Source of the DNA: Acidobacteriota bacterium
GTDB taxonomy: Bacteria; Acidobacteriota; Terriglobia; Bryobacterales; Bryobacteraceae
Length of the DNA: 7,787 bases
Assembly (NCBI GenBank): GCA_947505565.1
Contig: CANNLB010000088.1
Coordinates: 1-7,787 of the forward strand
Direction: 5' to 3'
The notes beneath the pieces are model-generated. The model was given only the letters and a program-made list of their open reading frames with translations. It had not been told where the DNA came from and searched no databases. The position numbers were made by a program, and so were the translations under genes. Below are positions 1-6,534 of this stretch, piece by piece; within the stretch, counting starts at the first letter, position 1, and each line of letters begins with the position of its first letter.

Positions 1-1
1 G

Positions 2-799
2 GACCACATGCTCTCAAACTATCGGCCAGAGAGCGAGTGGAGCCAAGTAAATCGTTTCGCCGGTCAACGTGAGGTCACCGTCAGCCAGGAGTTGTTCGAC
101 CTGCTTGCCGCCTGCTACGCCTACAGTCAGAAAAGTAACGGATCCTTCGACATTACGGTCGGCCCCCTCATGAAAGTTTGGGGCTTCTATAAAGGAAGCG
201 GCCAAATGCCGCATCGGTCGGAAATCCGGGTAGCTCTGGCGCGGATTGGATATCAGAACTTGATCTTGAACCCGACCACCCGCACAGTTCGTTTTGCCAA
301 AAATGGCCTCGAAATCGATCCCGGCGGGATCGGCAAAGGCTATGCCGTCGACCGTATGGCCGAAATCCTGCGCCGCGGTGACATCCAATCCGCACTGATC
401 AACGCCGGAGGGTCCTCCATGGTCGCCATCGGCACCCCCCCCGGCGAATCGGGCTGGGAAGTCAAAATCCGGGATCCGCGCGACAGCCGGAAAACGGTTC
501 ATGAACTGCGACTCAAAGATCAGTCCATGTCGACTTCCGGCAGCTACGAAAAGTTCTTTACCGTGCGAGGTCGTACTTACTCGCACATTATGGACCCGCG
601 GACCGGCGATCCGGCCCAGGGTATGTTTTCTGTTTCGGTGATCGCCCCGCGCTGTATCGACAGCGAGGCTTGGACGAAACCGGCCTATATCAATGGCCGC
701 TCTTGGGCGGCCCAGAACATTCCAAAGGGATTTCGAGCCTATCTTTGCGAAGGGCGTTCGGAATCCCCGGGGGAGGCCAAATGCGCGTGGCTCCAATGA
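2..799 (+). CDS. apbE: FAD:protein FMN transferase (ApbE family), 5'-truncated by window edge
   Basis: ApbE enzymes use FAD and Mg2+ to attach FMN covalently to a Thr/Ser of target proteins, usually on the outer face of the cytoplasmic membrane or in the periplasm. The reading frame is open from base 2, before the first ATG at base 8, and the visible protein begins in the conserved MLSNYRPESEWSQVNR block. The true start and any signal peptide or lipobox therefore lie upstream. Counting from the ATG at 8, family blocks are GSFDITVGPLMKVWGFY (about 45-61), LEIDPGGIGKGYAVD (101-115), INAGGSSMVAIG (131-142), the flavin/metal-site block SHIMDPRTG (192-200), and DSEAWTKPAYING (218-230) in place of the common D-A-L-A-T version. 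The visible 263 residues are most of a family protein, which is usually 300-350. The stop overlaps hemE, so co-transcription is likely. The physiological target is not visible. The family call is secure. Confidence 0.93.
   Translation, partial: DHMLSNYRPESEWSQVNRFAGQREVTVSQELFDLLAACYAYSQKSNGSFDITVGPLMKVWGFYKGSGQMPHRSEIRVALARIGYQNLILNPTTRTVRFAKNGLEIDPGGIGKGYAVDRMAEILRRGDIQSALINAGGSSMVAIGTPPGESGWEVKIRDPRDSRKTVHELRLKDQSMSTSGSYEKFFTVRGRTYSHIMDPRTGDPAQGMFSVSVIAPRCIDSEAWTKPAYINGRSWAAQNIPKGFRAYLCEGRSESPGEAKCAWLQ
771..776 (+). promoter_or_regulatory. Ribosome binding site for hemE, inside apbE
   Basis: GGGAGG ends four bases before the ATG at 781. It supports that ATG as the hemE start over the in-frame ATG at 796, which overlaps the apbE stop as ATGA but has no purine-rich sequence at a proper distance. 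A spacing of four bases is slightly short, so some initiation at 796 remains possible. Confidence 0.6.
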
Positions 800-1818
800 G
801 CAGCCGTTTCCTCGATGCATGCCGTCGCCGGCCCACGGACGTTCGTCCAGTGTGGTTTATGCGACAGGCTGGTCGTTACATGAAGCAGTACCGGGACATC
901 CGGGCTAAGCACACCATTCTCGAGATGTGTAAGCGGCCAGATCTCGCCGCTGAAATCACTCTCCAGCCCATCGAAGTCCTCGATGTTGACGCCGCCATCA
1001 TCTTTGCGGACCTCCTCCTGCCCGTCGAACCCATGGGTTTGAAGCTCGACTACCGCACCGGCGAGGGACCTCACATCGATAATCCTATCCGGACTTCGGC
1101 GGACGTCGATTCCCTCTCGATTTCCAATACCGACGACCTCGGCTATGTCGGCGAGTCCATTCAGATGGTCCACAAAGCGCTCGCCAACAAAATTCCGATC
1201 ATCGGTTTCGTCGGCGCGCCCTTCACCCTCGCCAGCTACATGATCGAAGGCGGCCCCTCGAAAAGCTTTCTCCACACGAAGCGTCTCATGTACTCGGACG
1301 AGACCCTGTGGCGCCGCCTGATGGGCAAAATCGTCGACGTCCTCGGGCCGTTCGCCCTCATGCAGGTCGCCAACGGGGCCCGCGCCATTCAGGTGTTCGA
1401 TTCCTGGGTCGGCGCTCTCTCGCCCGATGACTACGTGCGCTACGTCGCCCCCTACTCCCGCGCCCTCATCGAACGCATTCGTTCGAGCGGCGTACCCGTC
1501 ATCCACTTCGGCACCGGTGCCAGCGGTTTCTTCAAGGAGCTGCACGCCGCCGGCGGCGATGTCATGGGCGTCGATTGGCGCGTCAACATCGACCAAGCCT
1601 GGATGGACATTTCTTATCGCAGCGCCGTACAGGGCAACCTGGACCCCGCGGCCCTCTTCGCTCCGCTGCCCGAACTCAAAGCGAAAGTTCACGAACTGCT
1701 CAAACGCACCGGCACCCGGCCCGGGCATATCTTCAACCTTGGCCACGGCATCCTGCCCGAAACCCCGGTCGAAAACGTGAAAGCGGTGGTGCAGATTGTC
1801 CGCGACTTCCGTCCCTAA
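781..1818 (+). CDS. hemE: Uroporphyrinogen decarboxylase
   Basis: HemE removes four acetate carboxyl groups from uroporphyrinogen III to give coproporphyrinogen III, in the cytoplasm, in the shared heme pathway. Starting at 781 the protein has 345 residues, normal for the family. The first signature PVWFMRQAGRY lies at residues 23-33, with the substrate-binding arginines. The catalytic aspartate is in IIFADLLLP (D77). The second signature GFVGAPFTLASYMIEG lies at 142-157, with the active-site tyrosine. The C-terminal LGHGILPETPVENV (320-333) carries the conserved histidine H322. The frame is open back to 670, but that region is apbE coding sequence, and the family N-terminus fits MSSRFLDACRRRPTDVRPVW. 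The choice of 781 rests on the GGGAGG before it. It overlaps apbE by 19 bases and hemY by 23, which indicates a tightly coupled operon. Nothing is missing from the active site as far as can be seen. Confidence 0.97.
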   Translation: MRVAPMSSRFLDACRRRPTDVRPVWFMRQAGRYMKQYRDIRAKHTILEMCKRPDLAAEITLQPIEVLDVDAAIIFADLLLPVEPMGLKLDYRTGEGPHIDNPIRTSADVDSLSISNTDDLGYVGESIQMVHKALANKIPIIGFVGAPFTLASYMIEGGPSKSFLHTKRLMYSDETLWRRLMGKIVDVLGPFALMQVANGARAIQVFDSWVGALSPDDYVRYVAPYSRALIERIRSSGVPVIHFGTGASGFFKELHAAGGDVMGVDWRVNIDQAWMDISYRSAVQGNLDPAALFAPLPELKAKVHELLKRTGTRPGHIFNLGHGILPETPVENVKAVVQIVRDFRP

Positions 1819-3163
1819 CGGTACCGCGATCATCGGCGGCGGCATCACCGGATTAGCCGCCGCCTGGGAACTCGCTAAAGCGGGCCAACCCGCTGTGCTG
1901 ATTGAAAAGGACTCCGCCCTCGGCGGAGTCATCCGCACCGACCACGTCCACGGCTGCGTCATCGAAGCCGGTCCCGATTCGTTCCTCGCCGCCAAGCCGG
2001 CCGCCCTCGAACTCATCCACGAGATGGGCCTCAGCGACCAAGTCATCGGCTCGAACGACCATCTCCGCGTCACCTACATTCTCAAAGGTGGCCGCCTTAT
2101 CCCCATGCCCGACGGGCTGATGATGATGATCCCCACCAAGCTCCTCCCCGTCGCCATGAGCCCCCTGCTCGGCTGGGGAACCAAACTCAAAATGGGTCTC
2201 GAGTATTTCTCCAAGTCCAACCCCGACGCCCCCGAACGCTCCGTCGCCCAACTCGTCCGCGAACATTACGGCCAGGAAGCCGTCGACTACCTCGCCGAAC
2301 CCCTCCTCTCCGGCGTATACGGCGGCGACCCCGAAAGCCTCAGCGCCAACGCCGTCCTCGGCCAGTTCATCGAACTCGAAAAGAATTACGGCTCGCTCAC
2401 GAAGGGCACCCTCGCCCTCCGCGCCCAGCGCAAAGGCCCCGCCGGCTCGCTCTTCAAAACGCTCAAAGGCGGCCTCGGCCAGCTCATTGACGCGCTCTCG
2501 CAGCGCCTCGAAGACAAAGTCGAGCGCCGCACCGCCACCGTGCAATCTATCGCCAAAATCCCCACCGGCTGGCGCATTGGCCTCGCCGACAACCAGACAC
2601 TCGACGTCGCCAAAGTCCTCCTCGCCGCACCCGCCGGCCCCACCTCCCAAATCCTCTCGGGCCTCGACCCCGAACTCTCCGCCCTCCTCGCCTCCATCCC
2701 TTACAACAGTTCGATGACCATCGCCCTCGGCTACGACCGAAAGACCCTCGGCCACCCCCTCAATGGCTTCGGCTTCCTTGTCCCCAAGGTCGAACGCCGC
2801 AAACTCGTCGCCTGCACCTGGGTCGGCACCAAGTTCAACTACCGCGTCCCTGCCGATAAAGCCATCCTCCGCTGCTTCCTCGGCGGTGCCCATCTCGACG
2901 AAGCCGACGACCGGCTCGTCGCCGCCGTCAAAGGCGAACTCGCCGACCTGATGGGCGTCACCGCCGAACCCGCCTTCGTCTCCATCCAACGCTGGCGTAA
3001 CGCCATGGCGCAGTATACTCTCGGCCACCAGCAGCGCGTCAAAACGATCCGCCAACTCGCCGCCCGCCACCCCGGCCTCGCCCTCGCCGGCAACGCCTAC
3101 GAAGGAATTGGCATCCCGGACTGCATCCGCGGCGCCCGCGAAGCCGTCAAGCAGTTACGGTAG
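1796..3163 (+). CDS. hemY: Oxygen-dependent protoporphyrinogen/coproporphyrinogen oxidase (HemY/HemG family)
   Basis: This FAD flavoprotein oxidises protoporphyrinogen IX to protoporphyrin IX, or coproporphyrinogen III to coproporphyrin III in the coproporphyrin-dependent branch, with O2 as acceptor; it is usually membrane-associated. The 455-residue length is typical. The dinucleotide-binding loop is AIIGGGITGLAAAWEL (11-26), with the ribose-binding acid in VLIEKDSALGGVIRT (E37). Next come EAGPDSF (57-63), the family block LAEPLLSGVYGGDPESLSANA, and the C-terminal FAD block LALAGNAYEGIGIPDCIRGAREAV. The start is a TTG inside the hemE end, because the GxGxxG loop leaves little room for a later start and no in-frame ATG or GTG lies nearby. 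A weak GGTGGT (1785-1790) precedes it. A 23-base overlap with hemE suggests translational coupling. No ferrochelatase (hemH) lies between hemE and hemY, unlike many hemEHY operons. Sequence alone cannot decide between the protoporphyrin and coproporphyrin substrates. Confidence 0.94.
   Translation: MSATSVPNGTAIIGGGITGLAAAWELAKAGQPAVLIEKDSALGGVIRTDHVHGCVIEAGPDSFLAAKPAALELIHEMGLSDQVIGSNDHLRVTYILKGGRLIPMPDGLMMMIPTKLLPVAMSPLLGWGTKLKMGLEYFSKSNPDAPERSVAQLVREHYGQEAVDYLAEPLLSGVYGGDPESLSANAVLGQFIELEKNYGSLTKGTLALRAQRKGPAGSLFKTLKGGLGQLIDALSQRLEDKVERRTATVQSIAKIPTGWRIGLADNQTLDVAKVLLAAPAGPTSQILSGLDPELSALLASIPYNSSMTIALGYDRKTLGHPLNGFGFLVPKVERRKLVACTWVGTKFNYRVPADKAILRCFLGGAHLDEADDRLVAAVKGELADLMGVTAEPAFVSIQRWRNAMAQYTLGHQQRVKTIRQLAARHPGLALAGNAYEGIGIPDCIRGAREAVKQLR
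1910..1930 (+). repeat. Perfect 9-bp inverted repeat with 3-base loop, early in hemY
   Basis: GACTCCGCC (1910-1918) pairs exactly with GGCGGAGTC (1922-1930) around a CTC loop. The hairpin is GC-rich and lies about 115 bases after the hemY start, in codons for the conserved KDSALGGV segment. It has no following T-run, so it is not an intrinsic terminator as such. It could slow ribosomes or affect mRNA stability, or it may be a chance result of the GC-rich codon choice. Confidence 0.5.
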
Positions 3164-3174
3164 GGTAGCGTCCC

Positions 3175-3638
3175 ATGCGCGGTCTCGGCCCGCTCTTCCT
3201 CCCCGCCCCCCGCCTAGCGCGAGGCCCGCCCTCCATCCGCGTCACCGTCACCGGCAAGAAAGGTCGCCACCTACCCGTCCTCACCGCCGCCGATTTCGAC
3301 GTCTTCCGAAACGGCAAACGCCAGAAAATCGCCAGCGTCCTCGAGACGTCCGCCTCGCCATCGCCATCCTCATCGACGACCTCAGCCCCTCCCCCTCCAG
3401 CCGCCACGACACCCGCCAAACCCTCCGCGATTGCATCACCTCCAGCCTCGAACCCGGCGACCTCGTCTCCATTTACGAAACATCCGCCGGCCTCGGCATG
3501 TCCAGCATCAACGGCATCTCCGTCGCCTCCCTCGACTTCCGGCCGACCGAACTCCGCGAAATGAAGGCCGGAGCCCCCGTCGCTCTTCCGATAGAACGCG
3601 AAGGTCAGCTCCACTTCGTCACCCTTGACTTGGTTTAA
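3175..3638 (+). pseudogene. Frameshifted, internally deleted remnant of a VWFA-related (acidobacterial type) secreted protein with a PDZ-like tail
   Basis: No single frame covers this stretch sensibly. From the ATG at 3175 (12 bases after the hemY stop) the frame gives a poor signal-like start, then PPSIRVTVTGKKGRHLPVLT and AADFDVFRNGKRQKIASVLE. This matches the beta domain that begins VWFA-related acidobacterial proteins. At about 3340-3345 the sense moves to another frame, which reads RDVRLAIAILIDDLSPSPSS and then TRQTLRDCITSSLEPGDLVS and IYETSAGLGM. That is the first part of the VWA-like fold, normally separated from the beta domain by a linker. The shift is equivalent to a net loss of one base modulo three. 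From 3498 the same frame continues as SSINGISVASL, then [20 protein letters not shown] and [11 protein letters not shown]. This resembles the second half of a PDZ domain rather than the rest of a VWA fold. The frame stops at TAA 3636-3638. Past the shift, the first frame runs on as low-complexity S/P/A sequence. I infer a decayed gene shaped by deletions. A sequencing error could explain the shift but not the missing middle of the VWA fold. The family call is fairly sure, the PDZ part less so. Confidence 0.6.
3498..3638 (+). other. PDZ-like C-terminal half-domain within the remnant
   Basis: Residues from ATG 3498 read as the pattern seen in the second half of PDZ domains of secreted bacterial proteases. 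There is an ING turn (SINGISV), a helix-like segment (RPTELREM), a [13 protein letters not shown] strand equivalent to the usual pGd-V-l-v-R-d-G, and a closing strand [10 protein letters not shown]. The carboxylate-binding loop and first strands expected before it are absent; VWA-like sequence stands there instead. The assignment is by eye from the pattern only. Confidence 0.4.
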
Positions 3639-3639
3639 T

Positions 3640-3648
3640 TGCTACAAT
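3640..3648 (+). promoter_or_regulatory. Candidate extended -10 promoter for purQLF
   Basis: TGCTACAAT fits the extended -10 consensus TGnTATAAT with one mismatch, in a short AT-rich patch within otherwise GC-rich DNA. TTGACT at 3625-3630 looks like a -35 element but lies only 12 bases away, too close for normal use. The extended -10 may therefore act without it. Transcription from here would start near 3655, two or three bases before the purQ ATG at 3658. Confidence 0.45.
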
Positions 3649-3657
3649 CGGAACTCG

Positions 3658-4329
3658 ATGAAATTTGGCGTTGTCGTCTTCCCTGGGAGTAATTGCGATC
3701 ACGATGCACAGTACGCCGTGACGCAGAATGTCGGCGCGCAAGCCTCGTTCCTCTGGCATCAGGAATCCTCCGTTCCGTCAGATATTGACGCGATCATTCT
3801 CCCCGGTGGTTTCAGCTACGGAGACTACCTCCGGTGCGGCGCCATCGCGAAGTTCTCGCCCATCATCGGCGCCGTGAAGAAATTCGCTCACGCCGGTGGC
3901 CTCGTCATGGGCTTCTGCAATGGCTTCCAGATTCTCACCGAATCCGGACTCCTCCCCGGAGCGCTCGTCCGTAACAACGCGCTGAAATTCATCTGCCGTC
4001 CCACGCACCTCCGCGTCGAAACCTCGAACTCCCCCTTCACGAACACCGCCACCCCCGGCCAAATTCTCTCGCTCCCCATCGCCCACGGCGAAGGCTGCTA
4101 CACCGCCGAACCCCACGTCCTCGACCAACTCGAAGCGGAAGACCGCGTGGTCTTCCGCTATGTCAAGAATCCCAATGGCTCCCTCCGCGACATTGCTGGA
4201 ATCTGCAACGCCCAGCGTAATGTTCTCGGCATGATGCCCCACCCGGAACGCGCGGCCGACCCCCTCATGGGGTCCACCGACGGCCTCGTCCTGTTCCACT
4301 CCCTCATCGCCTCCCTAGCCGCTAAATAA
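3658..4329 (+). CDS. purQ: Phosphoribosylformylglycinamidine synthase, glutaminase subunit PurQ
   Basis: PurQ is the class I glutamine amidotransferase subunit of the three-part FGAM synthase (PurS, PurQ, PurL). It frees ammonia from glutamine for PurL, in the cytoplasm, at the fourth step of purine synthesis. The 223-residue protein opens with [15 protein letters not shown] (2-16), and [20 protein letters not shown] (50-69) carries the oxyanion-hole region. The nucleophile is C87 in GFCNGFQIL, and the other catalytic residues are H195 and E197 in PHPERA. Length and motifs are complete. The frame is open to a TTG at 3625, but the family starts at MKFGVVV, so 3658 is chosen. Only a weak GGAA lies before the ATG, and a probable extended -10 ends ten bases upstream. 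The purL ATG follows after three bases. I see no purS, normally a short gene of about 80 codons next to purQ in many genomes. Confidence 0.97.
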   Translation: MKFGVVVFPGSNCDHDAQYAVTQNVGAQASFLWHQESSVPSDIDAIILPGGFSYGDYLRCGAIAKFSPIIGAVKKFAHAGGLVMGFCNGFQILTESGLLPGALVRNNALKFICRPTHLRVETSNSPFTNTATPGQILSLPIAHGEGCYTAEPHVLDQLEAEDRVVFRYVKNPNGSLRDIAGICNAQRNVLGMMPHPERAADPLMGSTDGLVLFHSLIASLAAK

Positions 4330-4332
4330 TCA

Positions 4333-6534
4333 ATGAGCTCTATCACTCCGGAAGTCGTCGCCGCGCACTCTCTTACGCCGGACGAATACCAGAAGGTTCT
4401 TTCTCTCCTCGGTCGCGAACCCTCGCTCACCGAGCTCGGTATCTTCAGCGTCATGTGGAGCGAACACTGCTCCTATAAATCCTCGAAGATTCATCTGAAA
4501 AAGCTGCCGACCCGCAGCCAACTCGTCATCCTCGGCCCCGGGGAAAACGCCGGCATCATCGACATCGGCCACGGCTACGGCATCGCCTTCAAAATCGAGT
4601 CGCACAACCACCCCAGCTTTATCGAGCCCTTCCAAGGCGCCGCGACCGGCGTCGGCGGCATCCTCCGCGATATCTTCACGATGGGTGCCCGCCCCATCGC
4701 GGTTCTCGATTCCATCCGGTTCGGCCCCCTCGACGATCCCCAAACCGGCCCCCGCAACCGCCGCATTCTCGAAGGTGTCGTCGCCGGCATCGCCCACTAC
4801 GGCAACTGCTTCGGCGTCCCCACCGTCGGCGGCGAGTGCGTTTTCCATAAGTCCTACGACGGCAATCCCCTCGTCAACGTCTTCGCCCTCGGCGTCATCC
4901 CTAAAGACAAAATCTTCTTCGGCCGCGCCGAAGGCATCGGCAACCCCGTCATCTACGTCGGCGCTAAAACCGGCCGCGACGGCATCCACGGCGCGACCAT
5001 GGCCTCCGACGAATTTACCGAGGAATCGAAGCAAAAACGCCCCAACGTCCAAATGGGCGACCCCTTCCTCGAAAAGCTCCTTCTCGAAGCCTGCATCGAA
5101 GCCATGCACTCCGGTGCCGTCGTCGGCATTCAAGACATGGGCGCCGCCGGCCTTACCTGCTCCACCTCCGAAATGGGCAGCCGCGCCGGCACCGGCGTCG
5201 AAATCGACCTGATGCACGTCCCCCAACGCGAAACCGGCATGACCCCCTACGAAATCATGCTCAGCGAATCGCAGGAACGCATGCTCCTGGTCGCCGAAAA
5301 GGGCCGCGAACAAGAGATTTTTGACATTTTTGACAAGTGGGGCCTCGACGCCGCCACCGTCGGCGTCGTCACCGACGACGGCATGCTCCGGGTCCGCAAC
5401 CACGGCGAACTCATCGCCGAAATCAACAATCGCGACCTCGCCGACGAAGCTCCCCTCTACGACCGGCCACACACGAAGCCGCACCGCAATGTGCCGATGG
5501 AAGCGCCGGCTTTTTCCTCCACCGATCTCAAAGCCGACCTCATCAATCTCTTGTCGAGCGGCGACCTCTGCAGCAAACGCTGGATCTATGAGCAGTACGA
5601 CTACATGGTCCGCACCAATACCCTCGCCGGCCCCGGTGGAGACGCGGCCATCGTTCGCATCAAAGAAACCGGCACCTCCGTCGCCGTCTCCCTCGATGGC
5701 AACGGCCGCTACTGCTACCTCGACCCCCGCGAAGGGGCCAAACTCGTCGTCGCCGAAGCCTGTCGCAACGTCTCCACCGTCGGTGCCCTCCCCGTCGCCG
5801 CCACCAATAATCTCAATTTCGGCAACCCCCAGCGCCCCGAAATCATGGCCCAACTCGTCGAAGCCATTGAAGGCATGGCCGACGCCTGCACGTTCTTTGA
5901 AACTCCCATCACCGGTGGCAACGTCAGTCTCTATAACGAGACCCTCGGCGAAGGCATCCTGCCCACCCCGGTCATCGGCATCGTCGGCCTCCTGCCCACT
6001 CAAGCCCCCGTGCCCAGCCGCTTCCAGGCCGAAGGCCTCACCGTCATGCTCCTCGGCGGCATCGGCTCTTCCGACGAAACCCACTTCGGCGGCACCCAAT
6101 ACGCCTACGTCCTCTTGAAACAGATGTGGGGCCTCCCCCCCGCCCTCGACATGGCCGTTGAAAAGAACGTCCACCTCGCCATCCGCGAGATCGTCGCCGC
6201 CGGCCTCGCCGCCTCCGCCCACGATCTCTCGGACGGCGGTTTCGCCGTTGCCCTCGCCGAAGCCAGTTTCGACGGTATCGGCGCCGTGGTCACGCTGCCC
6301 TCCTCCCCTCTCCGGCCCGAACTCCTGCTCTTCCACGAAGCACCGTCGCGAATTCTCCTCTCCACACATTCTCCTGAAGAAGTATCGAAACTTGCCGATA
6401 CGCTCGGAGTGCCTGTTTCAGTTATCGGCAAAACCATCAAAGGTCAGGTCGTCATTGAGGGTCACCTCAGTTCGACCATCGAAGAACTTCAGCAGCCGTG
6501 GGCTTCGGCCCTGGAGAACGCGCTCCATGCATGA
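4333..6534 (+). CDS. purL: Phosphoribosylformylglycinamidine synthase, large (small-type) subunit PurL
   Basis: PurL uses ATP and ammonia passed from PurQ to turn FGAR into FGAM, in the cytoplasm. At 733 residues it is the short form, which works with separate PurQ and PurS, not the roughly 1300-residue fused form of enterobacteria. The N-terminal block has [19 protein letters not shown] (34-52) with the conserved H45. Then come the nucleotide and substrate block [18 protein letters not shown] (89-106), [15 protein letters not shown] (108-122), [17 protein letters not shown] (166-182), and [15 protein letters not shown] (267-281). The second AIRS-like half has the block around [23 protein letters not shown] and [16 protein letters not shown]. 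The start is the ATG three bases after the purQ stop. It has no clear ribosome site, so translation is probably coupled to purQ. The end overlaps purF by eight bases. The last 60 or so codons have somewhat lower GC at third positions than the rest. Confidence 0.97.
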   Translation: MSSITPEVVAAHSLTPDEYQKVLSLLGREPSLTELGIFSVMWSEHCSYKSSKIHLKKLPTRSQLVILGPGENAGIIDIGHGYGIAFKIESHNHPSFIEPFQGAATGVGGILRDIFTMGARPIAVLDSIRFGPLDDPQTGPRNRRILEGVVAGIAHYGNCFGVPTVGGECVFHKSYDGNPLVNVFALGVIPKDKIFFGRAEGIGNPVIYVGAKTGRDGIHGATMASDEFTEESKQKRPNVQMGDPFLEKLLLEACIEAMHSGAVVGIQDMGAAGLTCSTSEMGSRAGTGVEIDLMHVPQRETGMTPYEIMLSESQERMLLVAEKGREQEIFDIFDKWGLDAATVGVVTDDGMLRVRNHGELIAEINNRDLADEAPLYDRPHTKPHRNVPMEAPAFSSTDLKADLINLLSSGDLCSKRWIYEQYDYMVRTNTLAGPGGDAAIVRIKETGTSVAVSLDGNGRYCYLDPREGAKLVVAEACRNVSTVGALPVAATNNLNFGNPQRPEIMAQLVEAIEGMADACTFFETPITGGNVSLYNETLGEGILPTPVIGIVGLLPTQAPVPSRFQAEGLTVMLLGGIGSSDETHFGGTQYAYVLLKQMWGLPPALDMAVEKNVHLAIREIVAAGLAASAHDLSDGGFAVALAEASFDGIGAVVTLPSSPLRPELLLFHEAPSRILLSTHSPEEVSKLADTLGVPVSVIGKTIKGQVVIEGHLSSTIEELQQPWASALENALHA
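6513..6516 (+). promoter_or_regulatory. Ribosome binding site for purF, inside the purL end
   Basis: GGAG lies ten bases before the ATG at 6527. It supports that ATG rather than the ATG at 6531 (ATGA with the purL stop), which is in a different frame from the recognisable PurF sequence. Confidence 0.5.

Noticed and set aside
3108..3341. Upstream extension of the second remnant frame back to a TTG inside hemY
   Set aside because: It overlaps hemY, then reads as arginine/proline-rich nonsense until the VWA-like part starts at about 3342.
3346..3564. Continuation of the frame from ATG 3175 past the shift
   Set aside because: The product becomes low-complexity S/P/A sequence typical of a wrong frame in GC-rich DNA, while the other frame carries the recognisable VWA-like sequence.
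3625..3630. TTGACT as a -35 box for purQ
   Set aside because: It is only 12 bases from the -10 element, well short of the usual 16-18, so it is not called as part of the promoter.
4258..4274. Hairpin GACCCC / GGGGTC near the end of purQ as a terminator
   Set aside because: It has only six pairs, lies inside coding sequence, lacks a T-run, and the downstream gene follows at three bases.
5317..5334. Tandem 9-base direct repeat ATTTTTGAC within purL
   Set aside because: It lies in frame and encodes IFDIFD in a segment where PurL proteins commonly have a similar helix before KWGLDAA. It is a coding coincidence rather than a regulatory repeat.
4330..6369. Antisense open frame of 679 codons opposite purL, and similar long minus-strand frames opposite apbE/hemE (14-820, 739-2073), hemY (1853-3070) and purF (6620-7759)
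   Set aside because: They mirror GC-rich, C-ending codons of well-recognised genes. Their products are unusually rich in G, D, E, A and V and show no domain pattern, so they are shadows.
6531..6534. ATGA at the purL stop as the purF start
   Set aside because: The ATG at 6531 is in the wrong frame for PurF; the PurF frame starts at ATG 6527.
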